From: Onchocerca volvulus
Lineage: Eukaryota > Nematoda > Chromadorea > Rhabditida > Onchocercidae
NCBI GenBank assembly: GCA_000499405.2
Contig: HG738139.1
Span: 11,184,616-11,248,615 of the forward strand
Direction: 5' to 3'
DNA length: 64,000 nucleotides
The notes under the pieces were generated by a model that worked only from the letters and a program-made list of their open reading frames with translations, had not been told where the DNA came from and did no database searches. A program made the position numbers and the translations under genes. Positions 27,101 to 39,567 of the stretch are shown piece by piece; within the stretch, counting starts at the first letter, position 1; each line of letters opens with the position of its first letter.

Positions 27101-28689
27101 TTTTTGATTCCTTATTCATTCAAGTATTCCATTTGAAATTTGGAGTTGTTTGCATACATTATCCTATCAATGTCATTTTCATATTTTAAAATGAATAAAA
27201 TGATAAGTGATGATAACAACATAATTCATGTAATTAATTATTGAAAGAAGAATTGCGATTACAAATTTTAATGTTAAGAATAAAATTCGATATTAGCAGT
27301 ATAATTTTGATTGAAAAATTTGTACATTGGATGGCATTGTAATAAACAAAATATTTTCTTTCAGTTTTATGATTTAAATTGAGCAAATTTAAACAGCAAT
27401 ATGGTTTAAATCAGAATAATGAGAAGAAAATATTCCATTTTTTACATAAGTTTGAAATAATAAATTTCCTCGAAATTCATTAAAATTTAGCAATTGCGAT
27501 CATTTTCATCGCAAAATTTATCACTTCCTTTCCTCCTTCCTAATATAATTTTTAAATCGGGAATACAATGTAACCAACGGCGACTTAAATTTGAGCAAAA
27601 TATGAAGAAATTTAATGAGTCCTGATAATTCATCATTAATTAACATTAACTTTGATTTATGAAATTTGTGACTATTTTTTCATTCCGAAAGATTTAAAGT
27701 ACATTTGAAACATTTCAAGAAATTTAATCAAACTGTTCAAATTATCGATGTTTTTAGTATTATTTCAAAAAATAATACAAAATTTTCCTTAATTTAAAGC
27801 TTTAATTGGGTTTATTAATTAGGCTAAAAATAAATAATCCTAGAGAATTAGTAACAAGAAAATATGATGGCTTTAAGTAATTCATCAAAAAATCAAACAA
27901 TGAATTTAAAATTTTTTTAAAATTTCTTCAGTAATGAAGTTTCGTAAAAATAGGGAAAGAAGGCAATCCAATCCAGTAGATGAACGATATAAGCAAACAT
28001 GATAGCTTTAAATTGAGCAAATATCCAACTAATTATTGTGAATAAACAGCTAGCTCATTAATTAATAGAAAAAATCGAATGAAATGACGAGATTTTTTTT
28101 TTGAATTGCTTAGATATCCAGGAAAAGTGTAATTCTTCAAATTTTTTTTCACATCAACGAATGATTTTTTGTTAAAACAGCCCAATTTATTTTTTTCTCG
28201 AAGTCTGAATTTAACAAAATTCTTTGAAAATTATTCGTTTATAAAAACGATGCAATTAACACATTTATAATTAGCAATAAAGAAAAAGTAATTAGTAAGA
28301 CAGTGTTGTAAAATGCGAGAAGATTTACGTACTGAATAAATAGAACAGATTAAAATATGTTTAAAGATTTCAGAACAATCAGCACTGACTTGGAAAATAT
28401 AACGTTAACTTAATTACTGTCTCGAGAAATTATTTGAAAATCTTTTGGAAATTGATTTTTGAAATTTCATTACAATTAGAATTAAATATTCAAAGAGAAA
28501 TTGACAACGATTAGTTAATAATATAAATATGAACATAATTAACAGTAATTTCAATTTGATCTTGGAAAGATTAAAAATGAATTTTATAACAGTTTGAATA
28601 TAACAATTTGAAAAAGAATTCCATTTGATTTTGAGTAAAATAAGTAGACGTGAAATATACATTTCATAGTTCAAGTTGAATATATCTTT

Positions 28690-29145
28690 GATGATTCTTA
28701 TTTAAAGATAAAACTAATTCTCAATGATTTCAACTGAAAGACAAAATTAGTTTTTAGTTGATTCTCAGTAATTTTAAAATTAATTCTCAGTAATTTTAAC
28801 TTAAAGTTATTTTTAAACCTACGTCGGCTTGCTAAAAGATATTTTAAAACTTATATTAGGAAATTTATTTAATTGGAACTAACATTTGTAATTGTCTTCA
28901 AGATAAATGATGAAACAAAAAATTTTCTTGCTGTAGTTCCCTTAGAGATTGAACTAGATCAATCTCTTTAGTTTAAGGCCTAAGCTTGGGCTCAGACTTA
29001 GGCTTAGGTTTCTAACTTCAAGATCAAATTACTTCTCAATGATTTTAATTTAAAGATAAAATTAATTCTTAATGATTTTGATTTAAAGATTAGAAAATTA
29101 TTTTTCAATAATTTTTGCTTAAAATTTAAAATTAACTTTCAATTA
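28690..29145. repeat. Degenerate 30-40 bp minisatellite in two blocks
   Basis: Variants of AAATTAATTCTCAATGATTT followed by TAA and TTTAAAGAT recur in block 28700-28810 and again in block 29018-29145. The unit is imperfect and the two blocks are separated by about 200 bp of other sequence. Confidence 0.7.
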
Positions 29146-32100
29146 AAATTATCTCCGACATAATGTGATTCAACCTAATTCTATTAAAATTATTTCTTAT
29201 CTAATAATATCCAGTACAGAATCATTTCTAATATCATCCAATAGGAATTCATTTGAAATAAATAAATACTTTAAAAGAGATCAGAAAAGATGGTCAACGC
29301 TGCTTGAACTATATCCTTGAACTTATGCGAATTTACATCAGCTAAATGCTAAAATATAAATTGAAGCTCATCCCATCTTCATCCAATCGAAATCATTTTT
29401 CATCGAGCAACAGTCGTCACGGCTGTTAATTCAAAAGTTGCTGATTTCCTGCCCATGGATTGGTTTACTTCGTAAAATCTTTCTCATTCATCCTGAAATA
29501 ATTAAGGACAAATTATCCATTAAAAAATCTATTCAATTCATTTTTAACAAAAAAAAAAAAAAAATTGAAAAAAAAAACTTATTTTTCCTTCACTTCTTTC
29601 TTTTTTTTCCTCACATTTCATCGGAATTCATGAAACGATTGCTGTTGCATATAATAATTACAAAAATTAGTTTTGATTCAAATAAATATAAGCTTTGGAA
29701 TATCGTTTAACAAAATTGATATTATGTAATGCTCATTAATTAAGTTACTGACAATATTTCAATCATTTAACATTTTTGTTATCTTTATTAATCAACAGAT
29801 ATATTAATAGAAATAATATTTATCTTTCAACTTTGCTTTGAAGTTTTAATGTTAATCTAATAGTATGAGCTCAAATTCTTTCAAATCTTTTAACCAGCCG
29901 ACATTATGTAAAACAACTCATTAATTAAACTACTGATAATATTTGAGCTGCTTAACGCTACTGTTATTATTGTTAATTATCAGATTTACTAGTGAAAATT
30001 TAAATAACATTGCGAATTTCTTTTAACTTTATCATTAAATTTCGATAATTATATAAACAAAGATAATTTACAAAAAGTTTACCACTCTCTTTAATTTTTC
30101 TTTCTCTCTCTCTCTCTCTCTTTCACAATTATTTAAATTATGAATTGTTTATCGTTTCACTTATATGACCTTTCCATTTTTCCTTTTTTTGAATTTTCTT
30201 AATTAATGAGAGCGAAAGAATTTTTGGAAAATTTATTCAAACATATTTTAAAGCATATTTGTATATTCATTTCGTGTTTGTTTTACATTTCAATATCATC
30301 TGAAGTATGCAGATATGTGGAAGAGAAAAGAAAAATGCACAAAACAAATAAGCAAATAATACTTACATTCAATGATTAAAGTACTTTATTAAATTTTAAA
30401 ACCATACGACAAATAGTACTAAATATATCTGCTATTACTGTGTTTGCATAATTAATAGAAAAGGCAAAGTAAAAATTTAAAGTGAAAAAATAATCAAAAA
30501 AAAAAGGTTTCAAATTAGAAATAAAAATTGAAAAATTTCTTTTCATTTTAAATAAAAGAAAGCCAGAAAAATACTTGGAACATAATACAGAAGATTAAAT
30601 GAAAAATTGTTTAATTTTATGGTCACAAATTAAAAAATCATAAAATTTGCAAGTATTTTGTTAATTTTTTCAATGAATAATTTTAGCAAATTTATTAAAT
30701 TTAAATGATGATAAAATAATTGGTATTTTAAATAGAAATGATGAATTTTTTGAATGAATAAGTGGATGAATTCTTATCAGTGATTGTTATTGATATTTTA
30801 AACCAATAAGACAATAAGAATCATTGCACAATGCTAATTCGAAATTGAATTCCAAGATTCATTAATTGATTTACATACATTTAATACTAATATATTCAGT
30901 TGAAAGTTCATATCATCTCAATATGTTGCATAAAAAATGGAATATAAATAAATTCTTAATTAAATAAGAAATGAAAAATAATTGATAATATTTCTAACGT
31001 TATAAAAATGCAAAATTATCACATAATTATAAATTATCTCTTCGAATTCCTTATATCAACTTAAATTAGGTTAAATTAATCGTACGCTAACTTAAATTAG
31101 GCTATAAAATAAGTATTTAAAAATAAATATATAGTGATTATAATATAAACATTAAGAAATTGTTAAAATGAAAAAGTTATCGATTAATTAAAATAAAATA
31201 TATAAAATTATACTATTCGAATTTTAGATACCAATTTAAATTTAAATTATATTATAAATATTTGGAAGTAAATAAATATAGTATATTCTATTGATGAAGA
31301 AAATAGCAACGATTAAACATCAAAACAAGTTCATCATTTTTCAATTTATCAAATTTTAAACTTTTGTTTCACACTTGAAAATGTTAGACGTTTTTTATCC
31401 CAAACTTAATTGTTCATCGGCATGAACATACAATTTTCGTTTCAACTGAAATAAATTATAACAACTGCTTCATTTAAAAAGAAAAAAGAAAGAAAAAGAA
31501 GTGGGAAAGAATGTCTAATTATATGAATTAATTAGTATCTTCACTTAATACTTAGCACCAAAAAAAAAAAAGTGAGAAAAGAATTTTCGAAAAATTGAAC
31601 AATTGCTTAAATCAAAATTAATCTAATTTTTAAGTTTGTTAAATGATTGGAATGAATTTTTAATTTAAGTTAATTAAAAAATTAAATAATTCAGAAGGCA
31701 CAAATACTTTTTTTTTTTTGATAAATTGATATTTTCGGCATAAGTAAATAATGTTTACTCAATGATTTTTGAGTTTTAATAGAATTCAGAAGACATGACA
31801 TATTTCAATGGTAAAATAAAAAAAGAAATTTTGAACGGAAGCAAGTTGAGGAAGTAGAAATTGAAAAATTCATTCCAATTAAAATTTTATTTCGATGGGA
31901 AAAATAAGGCATAGAATTTTTTTCTTTTTCCATTGGATCATGTGCAAAAAACTACTTACAAGAAAAAAGATAAGAACATACGGTAATTAGCAATATGTCT
32001 GGTTAATGTTAATAATAAATTTGGTAATTAATCCGATATTAACCTAAATACAGAAATACTATTTGGGAGACGAAGAAAAAGAATAAAAATATCAATATAT

Positions 32101-32883
32101 ATTTGTTAGTAAATTTTTTATCAGAATTTTTTATCAGCTTATTTATTTTTTATCAGCATATATTTGTATTCATTAGTAGGATAGAAAAGAAGTAAGAAAT
32201 ATTTGTATTATATTGAAATTGTTTTTTCATGAAAAAATGAAGATAAAAAAAAATGATTATATACGATAGAAACTGAAAAGATCTTCATGATATTAATAGA
32301 ACTGATTACGTCAATTTTTGAATGAAAATAATTTATTTTAAAAATGATGCAAAGACAAAAGAAAAAAGAAAAAAACGAAATGAAAATGCTTAAAATGATT
32401 TATTTGATTCATAAATACGATGGAAATATTGTGTTGAAATTATTTATAATTTATTGAAATTGTTTGGAAAATGTTTATTGAAATGATAAAACTATAAGTA
32501 AATTTAATTAAAACAAAAATCATAAAAGACTTATTTTTTGAAGCGGATAATATTAGCTTAAGCAATAATTAATTGAAACTATTAATCAATATCAAAAATG
32601 AGCCAGGTTTTATCATTTACTATACAAGTTTTTTTTTTTTTCTGAAAGATTCAATTGCGGCGAAAATGAGAGAAAAGGAAAAAGAGTATAAATTTTCTTG
32701 CAATTAATTTTTTAATGTTCAATTATTCTACTATAATTAGATATGCGTATATTGAATAATTAATTATAAATGGCTAGAAATAATTGTAACCATTTTGATT
32801 CTTACAATTTTCATTGCGAAAAAAAAAAAGAAAAATTAATGATTTAGTTGGTAATTTAATTTTGTTACAAATTCAAAGAATGA

Positions 32884-33021
32884 TTAATTTCGGTTACATT
32901 TGCAACTATTTGCGAAGAATTTGGTGACATTTTACCATCAGTATCATTCCAGATTGTTCAATTATACGAGGAATGGTTGGATGATAACGGAATGATACGT
33001 TTTTCTGCTCTTCCGATATAA
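32884..33021 (+). other. Orphan coding-like exon
   Basis: An open plus-strand frame of 45 codons with ordinary codon use lies in otherwise non-coding DNA. It includes EEFGDILPSVSFQIVQLYEE, then WLDDNGMIRFSALPI, then TAA TAG. The lack of a usable Met at its 5' end suggests a terminal exon. No family is recognised and no partner exons were found upstream. The minus strand also has a plausible frame here (containing NVSFRYHPTIPRIIEQSG), so the strand is not certain. Confidence 0.3.
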
Positions 33022-33283
33022 TAGTGTCCGATGATAATGATAATATGTGAAAGTATCAGAAGGTAGTTAGAAAGGAATGAGGGAAGTATGCACATTTTTA
33101 AACTTTTTTTTTATGATATAAATTTGTAATTTAGCAAAAAGTTTCATGATATTAATTCATAATTTAGTCGTATTCATTGAATCGAAATTGTTTTAAATAT
33201 TTTTTTAAAACAAATGGCGGCATCATCTTTTTGGAATTATTTGTTCATAATTAATTTTGTCTCCTTTTATAATTATTTGTCTT

Positions 33284-33436
33284 ATATTAATGTTGACGTG
33301 AAATTACGCTAAGCCAGAGCTTTATATCAAATTGCAAAAAAGAAAAAATTGCTTTGACGTATCTTTCACGTATAATATTAATTTTGACGTAAAATTACGC
33401 TTTTGTAGTATACAGCTGAGCTGTATACTACAAAAG
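33284..33436. repeat. 27-bp direct repeat next to a perfect 37-bp palindrome
   Basis: ATATTAATNTTGACGTNAAA followed by TTACGCT occurs at 33284-33310 and 33375-33401. The second copy runs directly into a palindrome at 33400-33436 whose 18-bp arms (CTTTTGTAGTATACAGCT) are perfect reverse complements around a single G. Confidence 0.9.
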
Positions 33437-34831
33437 TTGAATTCTCTCGCAACATATATCAATAAAATATTATGTCTAATTCATTCCGTTTTAATTTGAT
33501 ACCAATCTAACTAATAAGAATTATTCTTTAAGTTTAAAAGAAAAAACATTTCAAAAAATCAGTGAAATATAATATTTTTCTATCTCTCTCTCTCCATCTC
33601 TTTGTTGTCTTTCAAATATCATGAATTTAATTTATTCATATTTTCTTTTTTCTTTCAATTTCTCTGCTTGTTTACAATTTTTCTTCAATTCTTTAATTCT
33701 ATTTAACATTAAATTTTAAATAATTCATCAGCTAATATTTCGCTGAAAATTAAATTCTTTAAGTGAAGTAAACAATTCTATAATTGATAATTTTTTCTAT
33801 AACTTTTACGATTAAAAAAAAAATTCAATAATAAATAATAAGAATTTAACAAGTTTTCAGTTTCATTTAAATTAATTCAATCTTTGCTCTTTCGTTTAAT
33901 ACAAAGGTAAAGAAGAGGAGGAAAATGAAATAAGTAAAAGTTAGAGAAAAAAACTAGGTAAGAAAAAGAAGATGAAGAAATTTATCAAATAATATTATTG
34001 ACAGAGAAAAAAAAAAAAAAAAGTTGGAAGAATGAAAATGAAAAAAAGTTTCAACGAAAATAATATTTACTCAATAATTCGAATATTAGAGCAGGAGAAA
34101 AAAAGGAAAAAGAAAAAGTTGGAATAATTTTTATGCTAATCTAAACTTCATGAAAAAGTAATAAAAGTTAGTAAGAGAGGGAAAGGGAGAGGAGGGAAAG
34201 TGGAAAAAAGTTTGTCCAAACAATCATATCAACGTTGGTTAGCATTTTGCTTTGTTTACTATTTCATTCCTTACCCACATTTTGCCTTAATTTTCTTCTT
34301 TTTTTATGTATTAAATTCGAAAAAACTTTTTTTTTTTTCATAAAATTCAATTTTTTCTTAAATTGCTTTAAATTTACCGAAAAATTCATTAATTATCAAT
34401 ATATTTTAATTATTTTATGGAAAATATATTATTCTCGTTCGAAGTAGTTTGTTAATGAATGAATCTATTGATTAAATTCGTTTCTTTTTTTTTTTCAGAA
34501 GTTTCTCTTTTTTTCCTCTTGTTTTCATTTGAATTCATTGCAAAGGTTGAAGAAATTTATAATTTTTCTGTTTACATCAAAATGTTTGATTATTTTTTTA
34601 ATCATAAACGATATAAGATATCATTTATTTTTAAAATTCCGATCTATCGTTATATTTTGCGATAGGTGAAAAAATGACATGTGGATAAAATTAAAAAATA
34701 AAAATAAAAAAAAATTAAAATTTTAAATTTAAAAAATGGTTGATGCTTTACTACGACTACGTCTAAATTAATGCGTTTCCAAGTCAAAATACTATCAGAA
34801 ATTAAAAAAATGTTTTCAAGAAGCATTAAAA

Positions 34832-37800
34832 ATGGAAGTACGAACAAGACTGCTGTCAACCGGAGAAGTAATGCAGCCAGTTGAACATGTATTCGATCAA
34901 TTGCAAGAAATGGAAGATCAATTGGATCCTTTGTTTTTTAAGGTTTCTTTATTTCATAGTTAATCGATGCTTAAAATAATAATTTCATACTAATGACATG
35001 AATAGAAGTAAATTAATCGAAATATAAGGTGCAAGTTTCGCAGAATGCTGCAAATTTACAAATGGAATAAATTCTACCGTAACATTTTTGAAGAGTAGAA
35101 TTTATTCCATTTGTAAATTAAGTTTTATCGTACTATATTTTCTACTGTATAGTAAATTCTACCATACTATAATAAATCCCACTGTGCTACAACAAATTCT
35201 ACTGTACTATAATAAATCTTACTGTATTATAACAGTATATTAGTTGCAGATGGTGGATTATTATTTTGAGAAAGGAGCTGCAGTTATTATGCCGAAACTT
35301 GTTGAAGAGCATCCATCACGAGAGATGTCGAAGGAAGCAAAAGAAAAATTTGTCCGTGGGATCATTGCTATGATTAAACCGGCTAATAAGGCTTGAACTT
35401 TCTTGTTATTCATAATTATCAATACATTATGATATCTTTTTATCAATTCAGTCAAAATCCCAAAACATTTAAAATTAAAAAAAATTTTCGATATTTCGAT
35501 TTTATTAAGTATGCTTTATATACAGGTATTGCATATAACATTTCCGATTAAACGTGACGATGGAACATTTGAAATAATCGAAGCTTGGAGAGCTCAACAT
35601 TCTGATCATCGAACTCCAACAAAAGGTGGTATTCGTTTTGCAGAAAACGTAGGCGAAGATGAAGTATGTCAATATTGAAATTTTGAAATACAAAAATTTA
35701 ATGTTTTTCGTAAATTTCACACTTTACTTGATGATTTTCAAAAATTCTTACAAGTAACAAATATCGGATTTTCAGTATTCGAAATTATTCACAGCTGAAA
35801 TTGATAAAAAATATGTTAACATTGTTTTGTCATTTTGGCAAATTCCTTGTATAATAAGATTAGATTGAAAATTTAAAACATAAAGAATTTTTATGATTTA
35901 GGTGAAAGCACTTTCCGCATTGATGACGTATAAATGCGCCGTTGCTAATATACCGTTTGGTGGTGCAAAAGGTGGTGTAAAAATTGATCCAAGCAAGTAT
36001 TCCGAATATGAAATTGAAAAAATTACTCGTCGTATGACAATAGAATTCGCCAAGAAGGGATTTTTGGGTCCAGGAGTAGATGTTCCGGCTCCGGATATGG
36101 GTACAGGTGAACGGGAAATGAGTTGGATTGCAGATACATATGCTCAAACAGTTGGATATACGGATAAGGATGCGTATGCTTGTGTTACCGGTAAACCGAT
36201 CGTTGCTGGAGGTATTTATTTTTTCCGGAAAGAAAAAAAAAACAATTTCAACAAAAAATGAGAATATTTATTTTGATGAAGTGAAAAATTTATTTATGTT
36301 TAGTAATGAAGCACATTAACCGAAAATATTGAATATTACAGGAATTCATGGTCGTACAGCAGCTACCGGACGTGGTGTATGGAATGGTTTGGAAACATTT
36401 TTAAATATTTCTGAATATATGAATAAAGTTGGATTAACGCCTGGATTAAAAGGGAAGAAAATTATTGTTCAGGTAACAAATAAATATTGCTAAAACAATG
36501 ATTAAGTTGGAACTAAAAATGAAGTTTTAATTTTTCCGGAAAATTAGCAACTTTCATAATTCAAAAAATTTTATTTTGCAACTAAAATTTAGCAAAAAAA
36601 AAAATTTACAATTTCTGGGTTTTGACAATGTCTATAGCCAAAATTTTGCAACTTTTTAATTTAAAAATTTTTGTAATTTTTTCAATACAAAATTTAACAA
36701 TTATTATAATTTAAGGGTTTTGGTAATGTTGGTAGCTATACAGCACATTTTGTGTCTGGTGAAGGTGGAATAATTATTGGTATTCAAGAGTATAATTATT
36801 CGGTGTATAATCCAGATGGATTAAATGTTGACGCATTGATCAAATATGTAGCTGAAAATAAAACAATTGAGGGATTTATTTCTCATTTTTCTCGTTTTTT
36901 TTAATTTTTTTTCTTTTTAAACGAAGTAACAAAATTTGAAAAGCTAATTTTCCAGTATTTATAAATATTGACTTAAATATTTGCAATAAATGATGAATAT
37001 CCTACCAAATTATAGGGTTTCCCGGGAGTTCAATCATATGAACCATTTGGTGATTTGATCTATGAAGAATGTGATATATTAGTTTTGGCTGCTTGCGAAA
37101 AAGTAGTTAATAAAAATAACGCGAACAAAATTAAAGCTAAGGTATGAATTTGAATATTTGAAAAGAATAATAAAACAAATTTTGAAAGAGGAAATAATTG
37201 ACTGGTTGTTAATTACAACAAAAGTTGTAGCTATGGTATTATTTATAGCATTTTATTGAAACAGAAAGTTAAAGGATAATGAAGTGTGATAAAGAAGATA
37301 ATGAGAAAAAAAAAGATAATATAACAAGATAAGAAGAAAAGAAATGAATTGATATCAGAAATGAATTATCAGAAATATGATGAAAGTATTAATTTATATT
37401 TTAAGAAATAATACATTTTAAGAAAAGACATAATATAAAAGTCACTTCACAAGTTATTCCCAAAAGGTACCATTATCACTTTTTATGGTGATTTTGCTGG
37501 AGCAATAATAAATAAGACAAACTTATCCAATTAAGACTACAATAATTACTTCTAATAAGTATCATGATTGAATACATTTGATGACTTTGTAATTGAATAA
37601 TGAATAAGAATTAATTTTGAACAGATTATCGTAGAAGCCGCAAATGGTCCTGTAACACCGGCAGCTGATAAAATTTTATTAGCTCGCAATAATTGCATAG
37701 TTATTCCTGACTTATTCATCAATGGTGGTGGTGTTACGGTATCATTTTTTGAATGGTTGAAAAATTTGAATCATGTCAGTTTCGGGCGACTTACTTCAAA

Positions 37801-38600
37801 ACATGAAATTGATTCGGGTTACGATTTGCTCGGTAAAATTACTTCTACTTATTTATTCATTTATTCATTTTCGGATTTTCTTAATTTTTTTTTGAATTTT
37901 AATTTACTGTAAATTGTTTTTACTTATGCAAGTACGCGAATTTAACGCATCACTTATATTTTTCAGCGAGTGTTCAAGAATCATTGAATCGAGAACTAGG
38001 AAAAGATATCAAAATTGAACCATCGGCAGGATTGAAAAGCCGAATCAGTCATCGATCTGAGGAAGAAATCGTTTATACCGGTTTGGAATTCAGTATACAG
38101 AAATCCGGTATGTATAAAGTTTTGATGGGAAAAATTTCTTCTTTTTTCCTTTTCTTGGTAAATAAATCTAATTTTATTTTGCATCAATGATTTAGACTGA
38201 ATCATCCTAAGCTTCCGTACCAAAAGCAAGCAAAAGTAAAAAAGAAATAACTCTGGGACTTCCTAAATTTTAATTTACATTAATTAATTTACTCAATTTC
38301 TCCCTTTTTTTTCTAATTCCTGAAGTAATTTTTATATTTTTTCCTACTCTAATTTGTAAGTAAATTTTCTCAATTATTTACCATTATTAATCGCTAATTA
38401 TTTGCAATCTTTCTAATTTTCAATAAATCGGAATAATTATTTGTCGCTTATTCGTTTTGAATTATTCATTTTTAGCTCATGATATTATAAAAACGATACA
38501 AAAATACAATCTTGGCTTGGATATACGTACGGCTGCTTATGCTACAGCAATCGAAAAGATATACAATACTTATCGTTCATTTGGTTTTGCATTTTCATAA
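34832..38600 (+). CDS. gdh-1: Glutamate dehydrogenase, mitochondrial
   Basis: Oxidative deamination of L-glutamate to 2-oxoglutarate and ammonia with NAD(P)+ in the mitochondrial matrix. Ten exons: 34832-34942, 35250-35390, 35526-35663, 35902-36211, 36342-36472, 36716-36871, 37016-37141, 37625-37832, 37967-38107 and 38476-38600. The phases join into about 528 residues, close to animal GDH. The substrate-binding PTKGGIRF has its Lys at about residue 117. [17 protein letters not shown] carries the catalytic Lys at about 153, followed by [15 protein letters not shown], and the dinucleotide-fold GFGNVG lies at about 278-283. The C-terminal [11 protein letters not shown] is typical. The start is the first in-frame Met after a stop near 34766; the next residues ([11 protein letters not shown]) could be a short targeting peptide, but an extra 5' exon is possible. 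Two donors appear non-canonical (AAG/GCTTGA at 35391 and GAG/GGATTT at 36872). Confidence 0.93.
35053..35119. repeat. Perfect 25-bp inverted repeat in GDH intron 1
   Basis: Arms 35053-35077 and 35095-35119 are exact reverse complements with a 17-nt spacer, so the intron transcript would form a strong hairpin. Confidence 0.9.
35131..35230. repeat. 20-bp tandem array in GDH intron 1
   Basis: Five consecutive 20-bp units of the form AATAAATCTTACTGTATTAT with substitutions but no visible length change. The array begins 11 bp after the 25-bp inverted repeat and shares its TAAATTCTAC word, so one probably arose from the other. Confidence 0.85.
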
Positions 38601-39567
38601 TTGAAATCATTATCATCTGATTTCTCAGCAGATTATGTTCTCAAACAGCACAAATACTTATGTTGATAAACGATTTTGAAAAAAAAGTTCAAGATATTGT
38701 AATTGAACTACAGTTTAAAAATCTATACTTTTTCTTCGACTATTACAAGGAAAGAAAATGTGCATTGAAGAAATGGACGAAGTTAACAGAAGGATTGAAA
38801 TGATCAATATGATGCCACAAAAATTTTTTTAAAAAAATTGCAAAATATTTGAATGAATGTTCAATAAGTACCAACAAATAACTGCAAATAAAAAATTGGA
38901 AATTAATTAATAAGAATTCAATTAAATGTTAAAATCACTAATATTCAGTATGTGGAAAACAGTATGAGTCGGAAAAATTAATACAAACTAAAAGTTTGGC
39001 ATCCTAATTTGTAATTAAATATTTGTTCATTTAAGATCATAAATCTTTGAAAGTTCTTCACCAATTGCTTTGAAATTTTCACGTTACGTTGCATTCGAAT
39101 AGGTAGTTGTTTTCATTTACTTATACATTCATTATCATACGGATGTCATATCTGTGACAAGTAAAATCATGTTTTTTTTTTTTTTTTTTGGATAATATTT
39201 TCTTTCTCCCTTCTCTTCCTTTATCATTTTTCCATTTTGCCTCTTTTTTTTTTTGCTCTTTTCACTCTCCTTCTTCCTATTTATCTTTCTATTCACTTCT
39301 TTCATATTGTTCTTTCATTGTTTTCATGATGAAAGGGTAAATTAGTGGAAGATGTTGACGAAGTCAAAAGGTGCAATCATGATAAAAGAAAAAGTGCAAA
39401 TAATTCAAAATTTGAATATATTTGAATTGAAATATGAGTACCATAAGTATAGCTTTACAAGAAAAAGAAGTGCATAAAACAATTCGCGAAATTAAAAAAG
39501 TCATTTTCATTTTATTATCATTTGGTGGTCGATTTTATTCTTTTCATTCTGAACAGAGGAAATTAAA
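38601..39567. other. Intergenic, GDH to Arg/Ser-rich gene
   Basis: No gene is seen. It includes the likely GDH 3' UTR, a T tract at 39173-39189 and a CT-rich stretch to about 39300. A pyrimidine-rich acceptor TTCATTCTGAACAG ends at 39556, 11 nt before the next start codon, and is a candidate splice-leader acceptor. Confidence 0.5.

Larger units (their letters stand above)
27001..34831. other. Gene desert, part 4 (5' flank of glutamate dehydrogenase)
   Basis: Mostly non-coding AT-rich sequence. It includes a degenerate minisatellite at 28690-29145, a TTAGGC-like word at 28979-29008, a diverged duplication (about 29715-29770 and 29900-29950), a TC microsatellite at 30103-30122, and a palindrome at 33400-33436. 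One coding-like island at 32884-33021 is listed separately. Confidence 0.5.
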
